From an uncultured Colwellia sp. (GTDB lineage: Bacteria > Pseudomonadota > Gammaproteobacteria > Enterobacterales > Alteromonadaceae), in the NCBI GenBank assembly GCA_913061365.1, contig CAJXUT010000008.1:1-35318 (forward strand): DNA of 35,318 nt. Direction: 5' to 3'. A program made the position numbers and the translations under genes. Shown piece after piece: positions 1-11,400 of the stretch. The notes below the pieces were generated by a model that saw nothing but the letters and a program-made list of their open reading frames with translations, was not told the origin of the DNA and did no database searches. Numbering within the stretch: the first letter of the stretch is position 1; each line of letters begins with the position of its first letter.

Positions 1-24
1 GCGTCAGATGTGTATAAGAGACAG
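1..24. other. Nextera transposase adapter remnant (non-genomic)
   Basis: gcgtcagatgtgtataagagacag matches the Nextera read-1 adapter/mosaic end. Confidence 0.97.
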
Positions 25-221
25 ATATAATATTATTTTGATAATTAGTGCCAAGCAAAAAAAGTAAAACATCAAAAAATAAATACGTAAAGCCAAACTG
101 TGTTGGAAAAATAAATATATTACGGTTTGATAATTTATGTTGAAATTTACTAGGGGCTCTTCGACTAAGCCAGCGCTCAAAACGTTGACTAATCACTCTT
201 TTAACGGTTTTATTAATTTTG

Positions 222-1181
222 CTAATCATTCAACGGGTTCAGCACGTTCACACTATCTAGAATTTGCGCGCTGATGCTAGTAGTATCATGCTGCTGACTT
301 TCCATAATATCTTGCTCTAATCTATGTTCACAAACATTATAAAAGACGGCTTTAATATCATCCGGTAGCACAAAGTCTCTACCATCAATAAAAGCCCATG
401 CTTTGGCTGCACTAAGTAAAGCTTTGCCTGCACGAGGTGACAATGGTTTACACACTATTTTAGTTTCTGTTTCTGCTATATATTGCCCTCTACTAATACG
501 ACATAGTGCAATAATGTATTCAATTATTTTGTCTGAAGCATGTATTTTTTGAATATTATTTTGCATGTCGCTCAAGGTTTCAGTATCAATAAGATCCGGT
601 AGCTCTTGAGTTTTTGTTGGTGCTAAACTGTCAGCAAGCAAAATATTTTTTTCTGCTTCAACACTAGGAAAGCCCAAAGAAATTTTCATCATAAAACGAT
701 CTAGCTGGGATTCTGGTAAGGGATATGTTCCCGCATGAAATAATGGGTTTTGTGTTGCTATGACAAAAAAGGGTTTGGGTAATGTATGAGTTATTCCATC
801 AATACTCACCTGATTTTCAGCCATTGCTTCTAATAGAGCACTTTGTGTTTTTGGACTAGCACGATTAATTTCATCCCCAAGAACCACTTGATTAAAGATA
901 GGTCCTTGGTGAAGTTCAAACTGTTTGTTATCACTATTAAATATAGAAATACCCACTATATCTGAAGGTAGTAAATCACTGGTAAATTGGGTACGTTGAT
1001 AGCTTAGGTTTAACGTATTAGCTAACGTTCGTGCAAGTGTTGTTTTACCCATGCCGGGTAAATCTTCAATCAATAAATGACCTTGAGCAAGTAAACAAGC
1101 AAGTGCTAAACGACATTCATGCGGTTTGCCTATAACACTAGATTCAATTCGGTTTAAAACGGCAAGAAGTGTTTTTTGCAT
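222..1181 (-). CDS. MoxR-family AAA ATPase
   Basis: Walker A GMGKTT, GDEINRASPKTQSALLEAMAE, ATQNP; typical MoxR architecture. Confidence 0.92.
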   Translation of the reverse strand: MQKTLLAVLNRIESSVIGKPHECRLALACLLAQGHLLIEDLPGMGKTTLARTLANTLNLSYQRTQFTSDLLPSDIVGISIFNSDNKQFELHQGPIFNQVVLGDEINRASPKTQSALLEAMAENQVSIDGITHTLPKPFFVIATQNPLFHAGTYPLPESQLDRFMMKISLGFPSVEAEKNILLADSLAPTKTQELPDLIDTETLSDMQNNIQKIHASDKIIEYIIALCRISRGQYIAETETKIVCKPLSPRAGKALLSAAKAWAFIDGRDFVLPDDIKAVFYNVCEHRLEQDIMESQQHDTTSISAQILDSVNVLNPLND

Positions 1182-1314
1182 AAAAAAAGCCTACCTAAAT
1201 ACAGTTATTTAAGTAAGCTTTTTAGCACGATTAGCTTATATTTGATAGATAAAGCGTCTTAAATATCAGTCACTAATACCTAGAATCTATCAATAATCCG
1301 ATGAAGTTTGCTTA

Positions 1315-2367
1315 TTAAGCACTTCTTCTTGCGATTACTGCATCAGATAACTGTGCTAATAAAGTTTCAGTATCATTCCAACCAATACAAGCGTCGGTAA
1401 TACTTTGACCATAAACTTCAGCTTTACCATTAACCAGTTTTTGATTGCCTTCAACTAAGTTACTTTCAACCATAACACCAAAAATATTTTGATCACCTTC
1501 ACTGATTTGATTACTCACATCAGTAGAAACTAACATTTGGTTTTCAAACTTTTTACTTGAATTAGCATGGCTAAAATCAATCATAATTTTAGTGTTTAAT
1601 TCGTTTTCAGCTAATTGCTCAGTTACCGCTTTAACACTTTCTTTATCAAAGTTTGTTGTCTTACCACCACGTAAAATAATATGACAATCAGTATTACCTG
1701 TGGTTTCAACAATGGCCGCATGACCAAACTTAGTTACTGATAAAAAGTGATGTGAAGCAGCAGCAGAACCAATTGCATCAATTGCAATTTTAAAGCCACC
1801 ATCCGTACCATTTTTAAAACCTACTGGGCAAGACAAGCCTGAAGCTAATTCACGGTGAACTTGTGATTCGGTAGTACGTGCACCAATGGCACCCCAACAC
1901 ATAAAATCAGCCATATATTGTGGCGTGATCATATCTAAAAACTCACCAGCTGTTGGCAAGCCTAGTTCGTTTAGTTGTAGTAATAATTCACGACCAATAC
2001 GTAAACCATCATTTAACTTAAAAGTGTTATCCATATACGGGTCATTTATAAGTCCTTTCCAACCAACGGTTGTACGAGGTTTCTCAAAGTAAACACGCAT
2101 AACAATTTCTAAATTATCTTTATATTTTTCACGTAATTTAACTAAACGCTCACCGTACTCTAGTGCGGCTTTAGGATCATGAATTGAACAAGGGCCAATA
2201 ATCACTAATACACGATCATCTTTATGATTAAAAATATTGTGAATTGCTGCTCTACCAGAAACAACCGATTTAGTTGCTTTTTCTGACGCTGGGAATCGTT
2301 CTAGTAATGCGATAGGAGGTAATAAGTCTTTAATTTTATTGATGCGCACATCGTCAGTTTGATACAT
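1315..2367 (-). CDS. aroG: 3-deoxy-7-phosphoheptulonate synthase (class I, AroG-like)
   Basis: MYQTDDVRINKIKDLLPPIALLERFPA and GPCSIHDPKAALEYGERL, near-identical in pattern to AroG. Confidence 0.93.
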   Translation of the reverse strand: MYQTDDVRINKIKDLLPPIALLERFPASEKATKSVVSGRAAIHNIFNHKDDRVLVIIGPCSIHDPKAALEYGERLVKLREKYKDNLEIVMRVYFEKPRTTVGWKGLINDPYMDNTFKLNDGLRIGRELLLQLNELGLPTAGEFLDMITPQYMADFMCWGAIGARTTESQVHRELASGLSCPVGFKNGTDGGFKIAIDAIGSAAASHHFLSVTKFGHAAIVETTGNTDCHIILRGGKTTNFDKESVKAVTEQLAENELNTKIMIDFSHANSSKKFENQMLVSTDVSNQISEGDQNIFGVMVESNLVEGNQKLVNGKAEVYGQSITDACIGWNDTETLLAQLSDAVIARRSA

Positions 2368-2691
2368 AATATTTCTCTTTTTTTACCTCTTCAGGAGGTA
2401 GCTTAAATATAGACGTCTAGATAGATACTTCAAGTAATAATTTATCAGTGTTGGCGCATTAATACTAGTGTATTCAAATGATAAGGATGAAAAAATAACA
2501 ATATTTTTGTTATCAATCTCGAACAATTTTCAATCTTATATACTTTAACAGCTACGCTGTATTATTTGACGTATAAATAATGTTCGATTGATAGTTTTCT
2601 TATTGTCCCCTCATATAAATTATATTCAAATACTGCACTTTACAATGTTAAGGGTATAATTATATACAGGTAAACACGCTAAGGAAAAATA

Positions 2692-3687
2692 ATGATTAAT
2701 GCTACATTGCCATTACTCGATCTACACCGACATCTTGACGGTAATATTCGCCCGACAACTATTTGGCAACTTGCTAATCAAAATGCCATCACTTTGCCAA
2801 CTAATAGTTTAGAAACCTTTATACCTTATGTACAAATACAAGAGAGTGAACCTAATTTATTAGCTTTTTTGAAAAAGCTCGACTGGGGCGTAGCGGTTCT
2901 AAAAAACCTTGATGATATAAAACGTGTTGCTTATGAAAATGTAGAAGATGCATTTAATGCAGGTTTAGCCTATGCCGAATTACGGTTTTCACCTTATTAC
3001 ATGGCGATGAATCACAATTTATTAATCGCTGATGTGGTTGCAGCCATTATTGATGGTGTGCAATTAGGTATGCAGTCATTCGATATAAAAATAAACTTGA
3101 TTGGTATATTAAGTCGTACCTTTGGTGTTAAACAATGCCAGCTTGAATTAGATGCATTGTTATTATACAAAGATAATCTGGTGGCGATTGATCTTGCTGG
3201 TGATGAATACAATTTTCCTGGGGCGTTATTTGTTGATCATTTTAAGCAAGTTCAAAACGCTGGATTACAAGTAACAGTTCATGCAGGTGAAGCCGGTAAT
3301 TCACAAAGTGTATGGCAAGCAATAACAGAATTAGGCGCAACACGCATTGGTCACGGTGTTGCGACTATTAATGACGAAAAACTAATGACTTATATGATAA
3401 ATAATAATATTGCCATCGAATCATGTTTAACCTCTAACTACCAAACAGGAACCGTGAAAGATTTAAGTCAGCATCCACTAAAAGGGTTTCTTGATTTTGG
3501 TATCAAAGCTTGTCTTAATACAGATGATCCTGCTGTGCAAGGGATTGAAATTAAAAATGAATTTGAGGTTGCTAGAAATACATTACAGTTTAGTCATAAC
3601 GAAATAAATCAATTACAAAAAAATGCTATCGAGGTTAGTTTTTTATCAGCTAATGAGAAAAAATCATTATTATCTATGGGTAATTAA
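2692..3687 (+). CDS. add: adenosine deaminase
   Basis: LDLHRHLDGNIR, VHAGEAG, RIGHGV, SCLTSNYQTG, LNTDDPAV motifs. Confidence 0.93.
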   Translation: MINATLPLLDLHRHLDGNIRPTTIWQLANQNAITLPTNSLETFIPYVQIQESEPNLLAFLKKLDWGVAVLKNLDDIKRVAYENVEDAFNAGLAYAELRFSPYYMAMNHNLLIADVVAAIIDGVQLGMQSFDIKINLIGILSRTFGVKQCQLELDALLLYKDNLVAIDLAGDEYNFPGALFVDHFKQVQNAGLQVTVHAGEAGNSQSVWQAITELGATRIGHGVATINDEKLMTYMINNNIAIESCLTSNYQTGTVKDLSQHPLKGFLDFGIKACLNTDDPAVQGIEIKNEFEVARNTLQFSHNEINQLQKNAIEVSFLSANEKKSLLSMGN

Positions 3688-3806
3688 TGAAAGTATCTTG
3701 ATTTTCATTTGTCTTTTTAGCTATAAATAATTTTGTGCAATTCAAGCTAAATTTTTTCACAATGCACTCAACAAAATAATAACACATTAAATTAAAAGGA
3801 AATTTT

Positions 3807-3977
3807 ATGGCAGAAGTCTTATTATCATTAGCCACTGGTGCATTTGTTGGCATTTTATTTTCAGTGTTAAAACTGCCCTTACCTGCCCCACCTGTTATTT
3901 CTGGAATAGCCGGTATCGCGGGAATTTATCTTGGAGGTATAGGCTATCAATGGTTAATGGAGCGTTTTTTTAGCTAA
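3807..3977 (+). CDS. XapX-domain small membrane protein (56 aa)
   Basis: ORF not in supplied track: MAEVLLSLATGAFVGILFSVLKLPLPAPPVISGIAGIAGIYLGGIGYQWLMERFFS; upstream AAAGGA. Confidence 0.8.
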   Translation: MAEVLLSLATGAFVGILFSVLKLPLPAPPVISGIAGIAGIYLGGIGYQWLMERFFS

Positions 3978-4150
3978 GCCATTTAATAATAACTAAAACG
4001 TTTAATTTATTACGACAAATTGATAATATTTATCGCTAAGCATTAAATAAGTAAAACACCCTTGCTAGCAGCATCTACTGAAACAGTATGTAGATCTGGC
4101 TAAAAACTTACTTATATATAATTTCTAAACCAACAGACAAGGGACATTTC

Positions 4151-4855
4151 ATGGCCACTCCACATATATCTGCCAATATGGGCGACTTCGCTGAAACAGT
4201 TTTAATGCCAGGCGATCCTCTACGAGCAAAGTTTATAGCTGAAAATTTTCTAGACGATGCCAAATGTATCACTGAAGTACGTAACATGCTCGGTTATACT
4301 GGCACATATAAAGGACAGAAAGTATCCGTTATGGGTTCAGGTATGGGTATTCCATCCATATCAATTTACGCTACCGAGTTATATAAAGACTTTGGTGTAG
4401 AGAATATTATCCGCATTGGTTCTTGTGGCGCAGTTAGAGACGACATAAAAATTCGCGATATTATTATTGGTATGGCAGCAAGTACCGATTCAAATGTTAA
4501 TAGACAACGTCTTAATCAGTGGGACTTTGCTGCAACTGCAGATTTTTCATTATTACACCGTGTGGTTAATACCGCTGAACGTCTCAAACAGGAAATTCAT
4601 GTAGGTAATATTTTTACTGCTGATTTATTCTATACACCCCAACCAGAAATGTTTGCACAAATGGAAAAGTACGGTATTTTAGCCGTAGAAATGGAAGCTG
4701 CCGGATTATACGGCGTTGCAGCCGAGTACGGTAAAAAAGCCTTAACGGTATTAACGGTGTCCGATCACATTAAAACAGGTGAGCAAACCAGCTCTGACGA
4801 ACGTGAAAGTACATTTAAAGACATGATGGAATTAACACTAGAAAGCATTTTATAA
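4151..4855 (+). CDS. deoD: purine-nucleoside phosphorylase
   Basis: [56 protein letters not shown]. Confidence 0.96.
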   Translation: MATPHISANMGDFAETVLMPGDPLRAKFIAENFLDDAKCITEVRNMLGYTGTYKGQKVSVMGSGMGIPSISIYATELYKDFGVENIIRIGSCGAVRDDIKIRDIIIGMAASTDSNVNRQRLNQWDFAATADFSLLHRVVNTAERLKQEIHVGNIFTADLFYTPQPEMFAQMEKYGILAVEMEAAGLYGVAAEYGKKALTVLTVSDHIKTGEQTSSDERESTFKDMMELTLESIL

Positions 4856-5203
4856 GTATCAGCAATTTCTCTTAATGACTATTGAGTTTATGGCGAAAAA
4901 TCCTAAACTCAATAAAAATATAATAACATTTTATTTGATTGAGTATATACGGCACACATTTTCTTGTTATTCCCCTGATATGTTTCTGAACTGACAACTT
5001 TATTCTTTCAGTTGATATTAAGTTTGTGGAACAAAATGTTCCACAAACTGGCAGTATTCTGTGGTCAGGTCTAAAATATAAGTAAGAAATATCAAAATAA
5101 ATTCCTTTTGGGGATCTTGTCTAAGATGTATATCGAAACTGTTTCCACGTCTTACGAGATCGATTCTAGTAAAAAGTATACCGGTTAAACGGGAGAAACT
5201 GTC

Positions 5204-5404
5204 ATGTACAAGACTATTACAGCAACATACGTAGATAAAACAGCGCTTATAAATATCGCTGATGAACTAATAAATAAGGATATTCCAAGGGAAAACTTTT
5301 TCATCGATGAAGAAAAATATCAGGTCAAGGTAATGATGCCTGAGTATACCGAACCAGAAATAATGGATATTCTCAATCGTCATAAACCGACTGAAGTTCA
5401 TTAG
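5204..5404 (+). CDS. small uncharacterised protein (66 aa)
   Basis: ORF with GGGAGAA ribosome-binding site; structured leader upstream. Confidence 0.7.
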   Translation: MYKTITATYVDKTALINIADELINKDIPRENFFIDEEKYQVKVMMPEYTEPEIMDILNRHKPTEVH

Positions 5405-5555
5405 ACATGTAACCGTAACAAGCTGTCATGAGGCCTAACCTCTGACAGCGCATTATTTATTTAAAATAGATAGATGACTAAATAGTGCTAATCTATGTTT
5501 ACCGTGTAGAAGATTAAACTCCATCATTATGTAAGTTCTTAGAAGTAAAAGCGCT

Positions 5556-6449
5556 TTAATCTAACAGCATTCTCCCTTCTCGCATTATTTCTTGAGATAT
5601 TTCTTTATTAATTCCTTTTACTAATATCCAGCTATGCCAATAAAGTGTTTGTATTAATTGCTTTTGTGGACATAGTTTTACTAGCTCACCCGATGCTAGT
5701 TCAGTTTTTATTTGTAATTCAGGTAGTAAGCAGTAAGCAACACCTTGTTTTGCTAACTCAACAAATGCTTCTGAAGAACGTACACTATGGCAATAATATT
5801 CACTGGATGCTAAACCAAAATGTTTGCTTATAAAGCGATTATGGGTATCATCTTTATGATCGTAACTAATTGCAGGTGCCATTGTTAACGAAGATTTTGT
5901 GACACCTTGTTTAAAATATTTTTGCTGAAAGCTCTTAGAGCACACTAAGCAATAATTCATCTTACCTAATTCAAAAGAACGATAACCTTTTAATGGCTTT
6001 TTAATTACACTTACCGCACCCGTTGCTTCACCTGTACGTAATTTATCTAACGTATGCTTTTCGTGGGCTATAAGTAAATTTAGCTCAACCAAATGCTCTT
6101 TTAATACTGGAGTTACTGCCTTTAAAAACCACGTTGCCATACTATCAGCATTAAGTGCTAAAGAAATTTTCATCGGTTTGCTTGGTTTATCAGGTAACAG
6201 CTCAGGTAGTAGTTCATTTTCTAGCTGTTGAACTTTTTTAAAGTGCGTTAATAGTTGCTCACCAATTGCTGTTAACTCAATAGGTTGACTACGAATGAGA
6301 ATAGGATGGCCTATATTTTCTTCTAATAATTTAATACGTTGAGAAATAGCCGATTGTGAAATAAAGAGTTTATTAGCTGCAAGTTCAAAACTTTGCATTT
6401 CTATAATTGAAGATAACGCAGTTAACAATTTATAATCAAAAAATGACAT
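5556..6449 (-). CDS. argP: LysR-family regulator, ArgP (IciA)-like
   Basis: N-terminal LysR HTH (LAANKLFISQSAISQRIKLLEENIG); divergent from a LysE/ArgO exporter. Confidence 0.85.
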   Translation of the reverse strand: MSFFDYKLLTALSSIIEMQSFELAANKLFISQSAISQRIKLLEENIGHPILIRSQPIELTAIGEQLLTHFKKVQQLENELLPELLPDKPSKPMKISLALNADSMATWFLKAVTPVLKEHLVELNLLIAHEKHTLDKLRTGEATGAVSVIKKPLKGYRSFELGKMNYCLVCSKSFQQKYFKQGVTKSSLTMAPAISYDHKDDTHNRFISKHFGLASSEYYCHSVRSSEAFVELAKQGVAYCLLPELQIKTELASGELVKLCPQKQLIQTLYWHSWILVKGINKEISQEIMREGRMLLD

Positions 6450-6563
6450 AAGAATAATTAATGTATATTAAATTTTATTAATTATATTAAATTAAAATCT
6501 GCACGTAAACTCTCCTTGTTTTCTGTTTAAACCATTTACGCATTCACAATTAAGGGAAGTTTT

Positions 6564-7184
6564 ATGATCATTATGGCAGCTGTTAAAGGCTTTATTCTAA
6601 CATTGAGCATGATCATGCCTATTGGCAGCCAAAATTCCATGTTATTAACACAAGGTATCAAAAAAGATCACCATCTGATAACCGCAGGGTTATTTATTGC
6701 TTATGACGCAATACTCATTTCTTTAGGCGTATTAGGCGGAGGAATAATTTTAGCCAGTAATGATGCACTTTTTTCTTTGCTGACGTGGGGTGGAATTCTA
6801 TTTTTGCTCGCTTACGGTACGATGTCGTTCAAAGCAGCGTTTATAGGCATTAAAAATGATAGTGATAAGGTAGTAAATAAAAAGTCGCTTAAAATTATTT
6901 TTCTAACTAGCTTAATCGTTACTTTTTTAAACCCGCATGCTTATATCGACACAGTCATGGTCATTGGGAGTGTGGGTGGCCAATATACTGGTGATGCCAG
7001 AATTTACTTTTTAATTGGCGCTATCACTGGATCAATTGTATGGTTTTCTACACTGGCATTCGGTGCTGCAAAATTGTCAGTGCAGCTTAGTAGACCAAGA
7101 ATTAAAAGTGCTATTGATGGGATTATTGGTTTAGTTATGTGGTTTATTGCTTGGTCACTATTTACCTCTTGGGCAGCAAGTTAA
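6564..7184 (+). CDS. argO: LysE/ArgO-family amino-acid exporter
   Basis: PIGSQNSMLLTQGIKKDH, FLNPHAYIDTVMVIGSVGGQY motifs; adjacent argP. Confidence 0.88.
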   Translation: MIIMAAVKGFILTLSMIMPIGSQNSMLLTQGIKKDHHLITAGLFIAYDAILISLGVLGGGIILASNDALFSLLTWGGILFLLAYGTMSFKAAFIGIKNDSDKVVNKKSLKIIFLTSLIVTFLNPHAYIDTVMVIGSVGGQYTGDARIYFLIGAITGSIVWFSTLAFGAAKLSVQLSRPRIKSAIDGIIGLVMWFIAWSLFTSWAAS

Positions 7185-7211
7185 TCAGTAAAATTTGATT
7201 TTATTAATCGC

Positions 7212-8495
7212 TCATTCATTAAAGTTGAGTACAGGCAAAAAGCTTTTACCATAAGCCATTGCGTCTACTTTAAAAAGCTCGGCGAGTGTTTGCCCTAAGT
7301 CTGCAAATGTTGCTCGTTTTCCAAGATTAACAGAAGATAAGTTTTGGTGATAACAAAGCAAAGGAACAAACTCACGAGTGTGATCATTTCCTGGCCATGT
7401 TGGGTCACAACCATGATCTGCCGTTAAAAACAAAATATCATCTTCATTCATTTGAGCATAAATTTCAGGTAAACGTAGGTCAAAACTTTCCAATGCTTGA
7501 GCATAACCTACAGCGTCACGCCTGTGCCCGTAGTCTTGGTCAAAGTTAACTAAATTGGTAAAAATAAGACTATTATCTGGAGTTGATTTAAGTTGCGTTA
7601 AAGTTGCATCTACTAATGCATTAATACCTGTTGCTTTAATATTTTGAGAAATACCTTGATGAGCAAAAATATCCGCTATTTTCCCCACACTAACCACCAA
7701 CCCTCCAGCTTGTGTTATTTTATCTAATACGGTGGGGGCTGGCGGTAACACGGCATAATCTCGTCGATTACCTGTGCGAGAAAAAGCATTGTCCCCTTGA
7801 CTGTTTTGCTCAGTCCCAATAAATGGCCTAGCAATAACGCGTCCTATATTAAGGTCGCTTTCTGATAAAAGTTCTCTTACTTGCTCACAATACCGGTAAA
7901 GGTTATCCAGTCCAAAGTGTTCTTCATGAGCAGCAACTTGAAAAACACTATCAGCTGAGGTGTAGCAAATAGGTAAACCTGTTTGGATGTGTTCACAACC
8001 TAATCGGTTAATAACCTCAACACCTGATGCATGGCAATTACCTAAAAGACCGCTGTAACCTGTTTTATGATTAATAGCTGAAATAAGTGCGCTATTAAAA
8101 GAGTTTTGCTTCTTAGCAAAATAATCCCAATGAAATAATACGGGTACACCTGCCATTTCCCAATGCCCACTGGGAGTATCTTTACCGGTACTTAATTCGT
8201 TCATGTAGCCAAAAGCACCATGTTGAGGCCTTTTATAAAATTCAGTAAATTTTTTGCCTGAAGTTGTTATTTCCTCTTCCAACATTTGCCAAATTTGTGA
8301 GCTACTGGCTTGTTTACTTAATTCAAACAAGCCAAGGTTTCCTAAGTTGGGTAAATCGATAACTTTATTTTCTTTTCGTAAGTAATCCCTAGCAATGTTA
8401 ATTAAAGTATTTGCGCCAATATCACCAAAAGTTTCGGCATCCGTTGAATATCCAACACCAAAACTATCTAATACTATAATTACTGCTCTTGCCAT
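7212..8495 (-). CDS. deoB: phosphopentomutase
   Basis: ARAVIIVLDSFGVGYSTDA; GKDTPSGHWEMAG; TADHGCDPTWPGNDHTRE. Confidence 0.94.
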   Translation of the reverse strand: MARAVIIVLDSFGVGYSTDAETFGDIGANTLINIARDYLRKENKVIDLPNLGNLGLFELSKQASSSQIWQMLEEEITTSGKKFTEFYKRPQHGAFGYMNELSTGKDTPSGHWEMAGVPVLFHWDYFAKKQNSFNSALISAINHKTGYSGLLGNCHASGVEVINRLGCEHIQTGLPICYTSADSVFQVAAHEEHFGLDNLYRYCEQVRELLSESDLNIGRVIARPFIGTEQNSQGDNAFSRTGNRRDYAVLPPAPTVLDKITQAGGLVVSVGKIADIFAHQGISQNIKATGINALVDATLTQLKSTPDNSLIFTNLVNFDQDYGHRRDAVGYAQALESFDLRLPEIYAQMNEDDILFLTADHGCDPTWPGNDHTREFVPLLCYHQNLSSVNLGKRATFADLGQTLAELFKVDAMAYGKSFLPVLNFNE

Positions 8496-8643
8496 GACAT
8501 CACTCTTAATAAAATTGAGTTAACCAACTAGTCAACTTATGCTTATTTATGTTAACTTAATGTTTTTATCATGATTAGCCAAGCTATTTATATTATAAAT
8601 ACATGACTTCTCTTATTTAGCTCATATTTCACTGGATTCATCG

Positions 8644-9285
8644 ATGACCCACCCGAGTAAAACAACTGTAATTGCCATTGTGGGCGCTTCTGCTTCAGGA
8701 AAATCTCTCTTAGCGCAAACTATTTATGATGAATTACTGCCAGAGCTTGGTTGTGATGGAATTTCTATCATTAAAGAAGACGCTTATTATCGCGATCAAT
8801 CACATTTATTGATGGACGAAAGAGTTAACACTAATTATGACCATCCCAAAGCGTTTGAGCATGAGTTGCTTAGTTCACATTTAGCTTCACTCATTGCACA
8901 ACAACCTATTGAATGCCCAATATATTGTTATAAAACGCACACACGAACTACGCAAACCATTAACATTAAGCCAACAAAAATAATTTTAGTTGAAGGTATT
9001 TTATTACTTTCTAATCCACAATTACGCGATTGTTTTGATATTAAAGTTTACATGGATACGCCACTTGATATTTGTTTGATCAGAAGAATAGAGCGTGACA
9101 CCAAAGAGCGAGAACGTAGCTTAGAGTCGATAACTAATCAGTATTTAACAACCGTTCGACCTATGTATTATCAATTTATTGAACCATCAAAAGAATGGGC
9201 TGATATTCTGATTACTCGCGGCGGTAAAAATCGTATGGCAATACAAATGTTGAAAGCTGAAATTAGACAGCTACATAGCTCATAA
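8644..9285 (+). CDS. udk: uridine kinase
   Basis: IVGASASGKSLLA P-loop; DAYYRD; NYDHPKAFEHELL; RRIERDTKERERS. Confidence 0.92.
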   Translation: MTHPSKTTVIAIVGASASGKSLLAQTIYDELLPELGCDGISIIKEDAYYRDQSHLLMDERVNTNYDHPKAFEHELLSSHLASLIAQQPIECPIYCYKTHTRTTQTINIKPTKIILVEGILLLSNPQLRDCFDIKVYMDTPLDICLIRRIERDTKERERSLESITNQYLTTVRPMYYQFIEPSKEWADILITRGGKNRMAIQMLKAEIRQLHSS

Positions 9286-9310
9286 ATAATAAAAATAACA
9301 TGAGGTTTCG

Positions 9311-10555
9311 ATGGAACTAGCTACAATTAGAGGTTTATTAGGTATTGGCGTTTTACTTGCCATCGCAGTACTTTTATCTAAAAAAAGACAAGCCATTAAT
9401 TTTCGTACCGTTGGTTGGGCTTTTGTTATTCAAATCAGTTTAGGTGCCTTTGTTCTCTATACTTCCTTTGGTAAAGACGCATTAGCTTCAATTTCTAATG
9501 GTGTTCAAGAGGTTATTAATAGCGCTAACGTAGGTATTACTTTTTTATTTGGCGGTTTAGGTACTGATGCAATGTTTGATAACGGTGTAGGTTTTGTTTT
9601 TGCCGTTAGAGTTTTACCCGTTATTATCTTTTTCTCTTCATTAATTTCTGTGCTTTATTACCTTGGGATAATGCAATGGGTGGTTCGAATTATTGGTGGC
9701 GCTTTACAAAAACTACTTAAAACCAGTAAGCCTGAATCATTATCTGCTACAGCAAATATTTTTGTGGGTCAAACTGAGGCCCCTTTAGTTATTCGTCCTT
9801 ATATTGCCAAGATGACCCAATCTGAATTATTTGCCATTATGGTAGGCGGTTTAGCGTCTGTTGCCGGCTCAATTTTAGCGGGCTATGCTGGTTTGGGTAT
9901 TGATTTAAAATATTTAATCGCTGCTTCTTTTATGGCTGCTCCCGGCGGTTTGTTAATGGCAAAAATTATCATGCCGGAAACAGAACATGAAAAAATAGCT
10001 CAAGAAAAATTGCTTACTGAAGACATCGGTGAGCAACCGAGTAATGTTATCGATGCTGCAGCATCTGGTGCAGCATCTGGGTTGAAATTAGCCGTTAATG
10101 TAGGTGCCATGTTACTTGCCTTTATAGCACTCATTGCCCTATTGAATACATTGGTAGGTGGCACCTCAAGCTTACTTGGCTTTGAAGGTATTACTATCGA
10201 GTGGATATTAGGTTATTTATTCGCGCCTATTGCCTATCTCATCGGTGTACCAAGTGCTGAAATGTTACAAGCAGGTAGCTTTATTGGCCAAAAAATTGTA
10301 GTAAATGAATTTTTTGCTTATGTTAATTTTGTTGAAGTTAAAGACAGCCTTAGTGCTTCCACTCAAGCCATTGTTACCTTTGCATTATGTGGATTTGCCA
10401 ACTTATCTTCTATTGCTATTTTATTGGGTGGCATTGGCTCAATGGCTCCCAATAGACGTCATGATATTGCCAAGCTAGGTATGAAAGCCATGATTGCTGC
10501 CACATTAGCCAATTTAATGAGCGCGGCAATTGCTGGCGTGTTTCTATCCCTATAA
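9311..10555 (+). CDS. concentrative nucleoside transporter (CNT/NupC family)
   Basis: [50 protein letters not shown] motifs. Confidence 0.92.
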   Translation: MELATIRGLLGIGVLLAIAVLLSKKRQAINFRTVGWAFVIQISLGAFVLYTSFGKDALASISNGVQEVINSANVGITFLFGGLGTDAMFDNGVGFVFAVRVLPVIIFFSSLISVLYYLGIMQWVVRIIGGALQKLLKTSKPESLSATANIFVGQTEAPLVIRPYIAKMTQSELFAIMVGGLASVAGSILAGYAGLGIDLKYLIAASFMAAPGGLLMAKIIMPETEHEKIAQEKLLTEDIGEQPSNVIDAAASGAASGLKLAVNVGAMLLAFIALIALLNTLVGGTSSLLGFEGITIEWILGYLFAPIAYLIGVPSAEMLQAGSFIGQKIVVNEFFAYVNFVEVKDSLSASTQAIVTFALCGFANLSSIAILLGGIGSMAPNRRHDIAKLGMKAMIAATLANLMSAAIAGVFLSL

Positions 10556-10587
10556 TTTTTACTTACACCTTTTAAAAAGTACTCGCT

Positions 10588-11385
10588 ATGAAAGTCCAAA
10601 AAAACATTGAAAAAAAAGCAGCAACCTTAGCAATAAGCTTAATGGATTTAACCAGCTTAACTGATCAAGAAACCCCGCAAGAAATAGAGAAACTTTGCCA
10701 ACAAGCTAAATCTCAAGGGGGTGATACAGCTGCCATTTGTATTTTTCCACGCTTTATTCCTTTAGCTAAAAAAAAGTTACAGCAGCAAGGTACTCCTCAT
10801 ATTAAAATTGCCACAGTGGTTAACTTTCCCCATGGTAATGACGATGTTGCAATTGCTATAGCCGAAACTAAAGCTGCTGTTGCCTATGGCGCTGATGAAG
10901 TGGATGTGGTTTTTCCATATAAGGCACTAATTAGCGGTGATATTCATGTTGGATTAGAGCTTATTGAAGCATGTAAACAGGCTTGCCCAAAAAAAGTATT
11001 ACTAAAAGTTATTATAGAATCAGGTGAATTAAAAACACCTGAGTTAATAAAACTTGCCAGTGAGGTCGCCATTCGTGCTGGTGCAGACTTTATTAAAACG
11101 TCCACAGGAAAAGTTGCAATCAATGCAACACCCGATGCAGCAAAAATAATGCTTAATGTTATAAAGTCGACAAATAATGACACTATCGACACAGGCTTTA
11201 AAGCCGCAGGAGGAGTTAGAAATGTAGACGACGCTTTAGTTTATTTAACTTTAGCAAAAGACATATTAGGTGATAACTGGACTACTTCTAAACATTTCAG
11301 GTTTGGTGCTAGTAGCTTACTTGATAACTTACTTTCGACACTTAACTTCACTGATGAAAAAGCTAACTCATCAAACAACTACTAA
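10588..11385 (+). CDS. deoC: deoxyribose-phosphate aldolase
   Basis: [46 protein letters not shown]. Confidence 0.93.
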   Translation: MKVQKNIEKKAATLAISLMDLTSLTDQETPQEIEKLCQQAKSQGGDTAAICIFPRFIPLAKKKLQQQGTPHIKIATVVNFPHGNDDVAIAIAETKAAVAYGADEVDVVFPYKALISGDIHVGLELIEACKQACPKKVLLKVIIESGELKTPELIKLASEVAIRAGADFIKTSTGKVAINATPDAAKIMLNVIKSTNNDTIDTGFKAAGGVRNVDDALVYLTLAKDILGDNWTTSKHFRFGASSLLDNLLSTLNFTDEKANSSNNY

Positions 11386-11400
11386 TAAATTGGCAACATT

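Noticed and set aside
1886-2092. Plus-strand ORF inside aroG
   Set aside because: Antisense shadow ORF of a well-supported gene; no family resemblance
3012-3212. Minus-strand ORF inside add
   Set aside because: Antisense shadow ORF of adenosine deaminase
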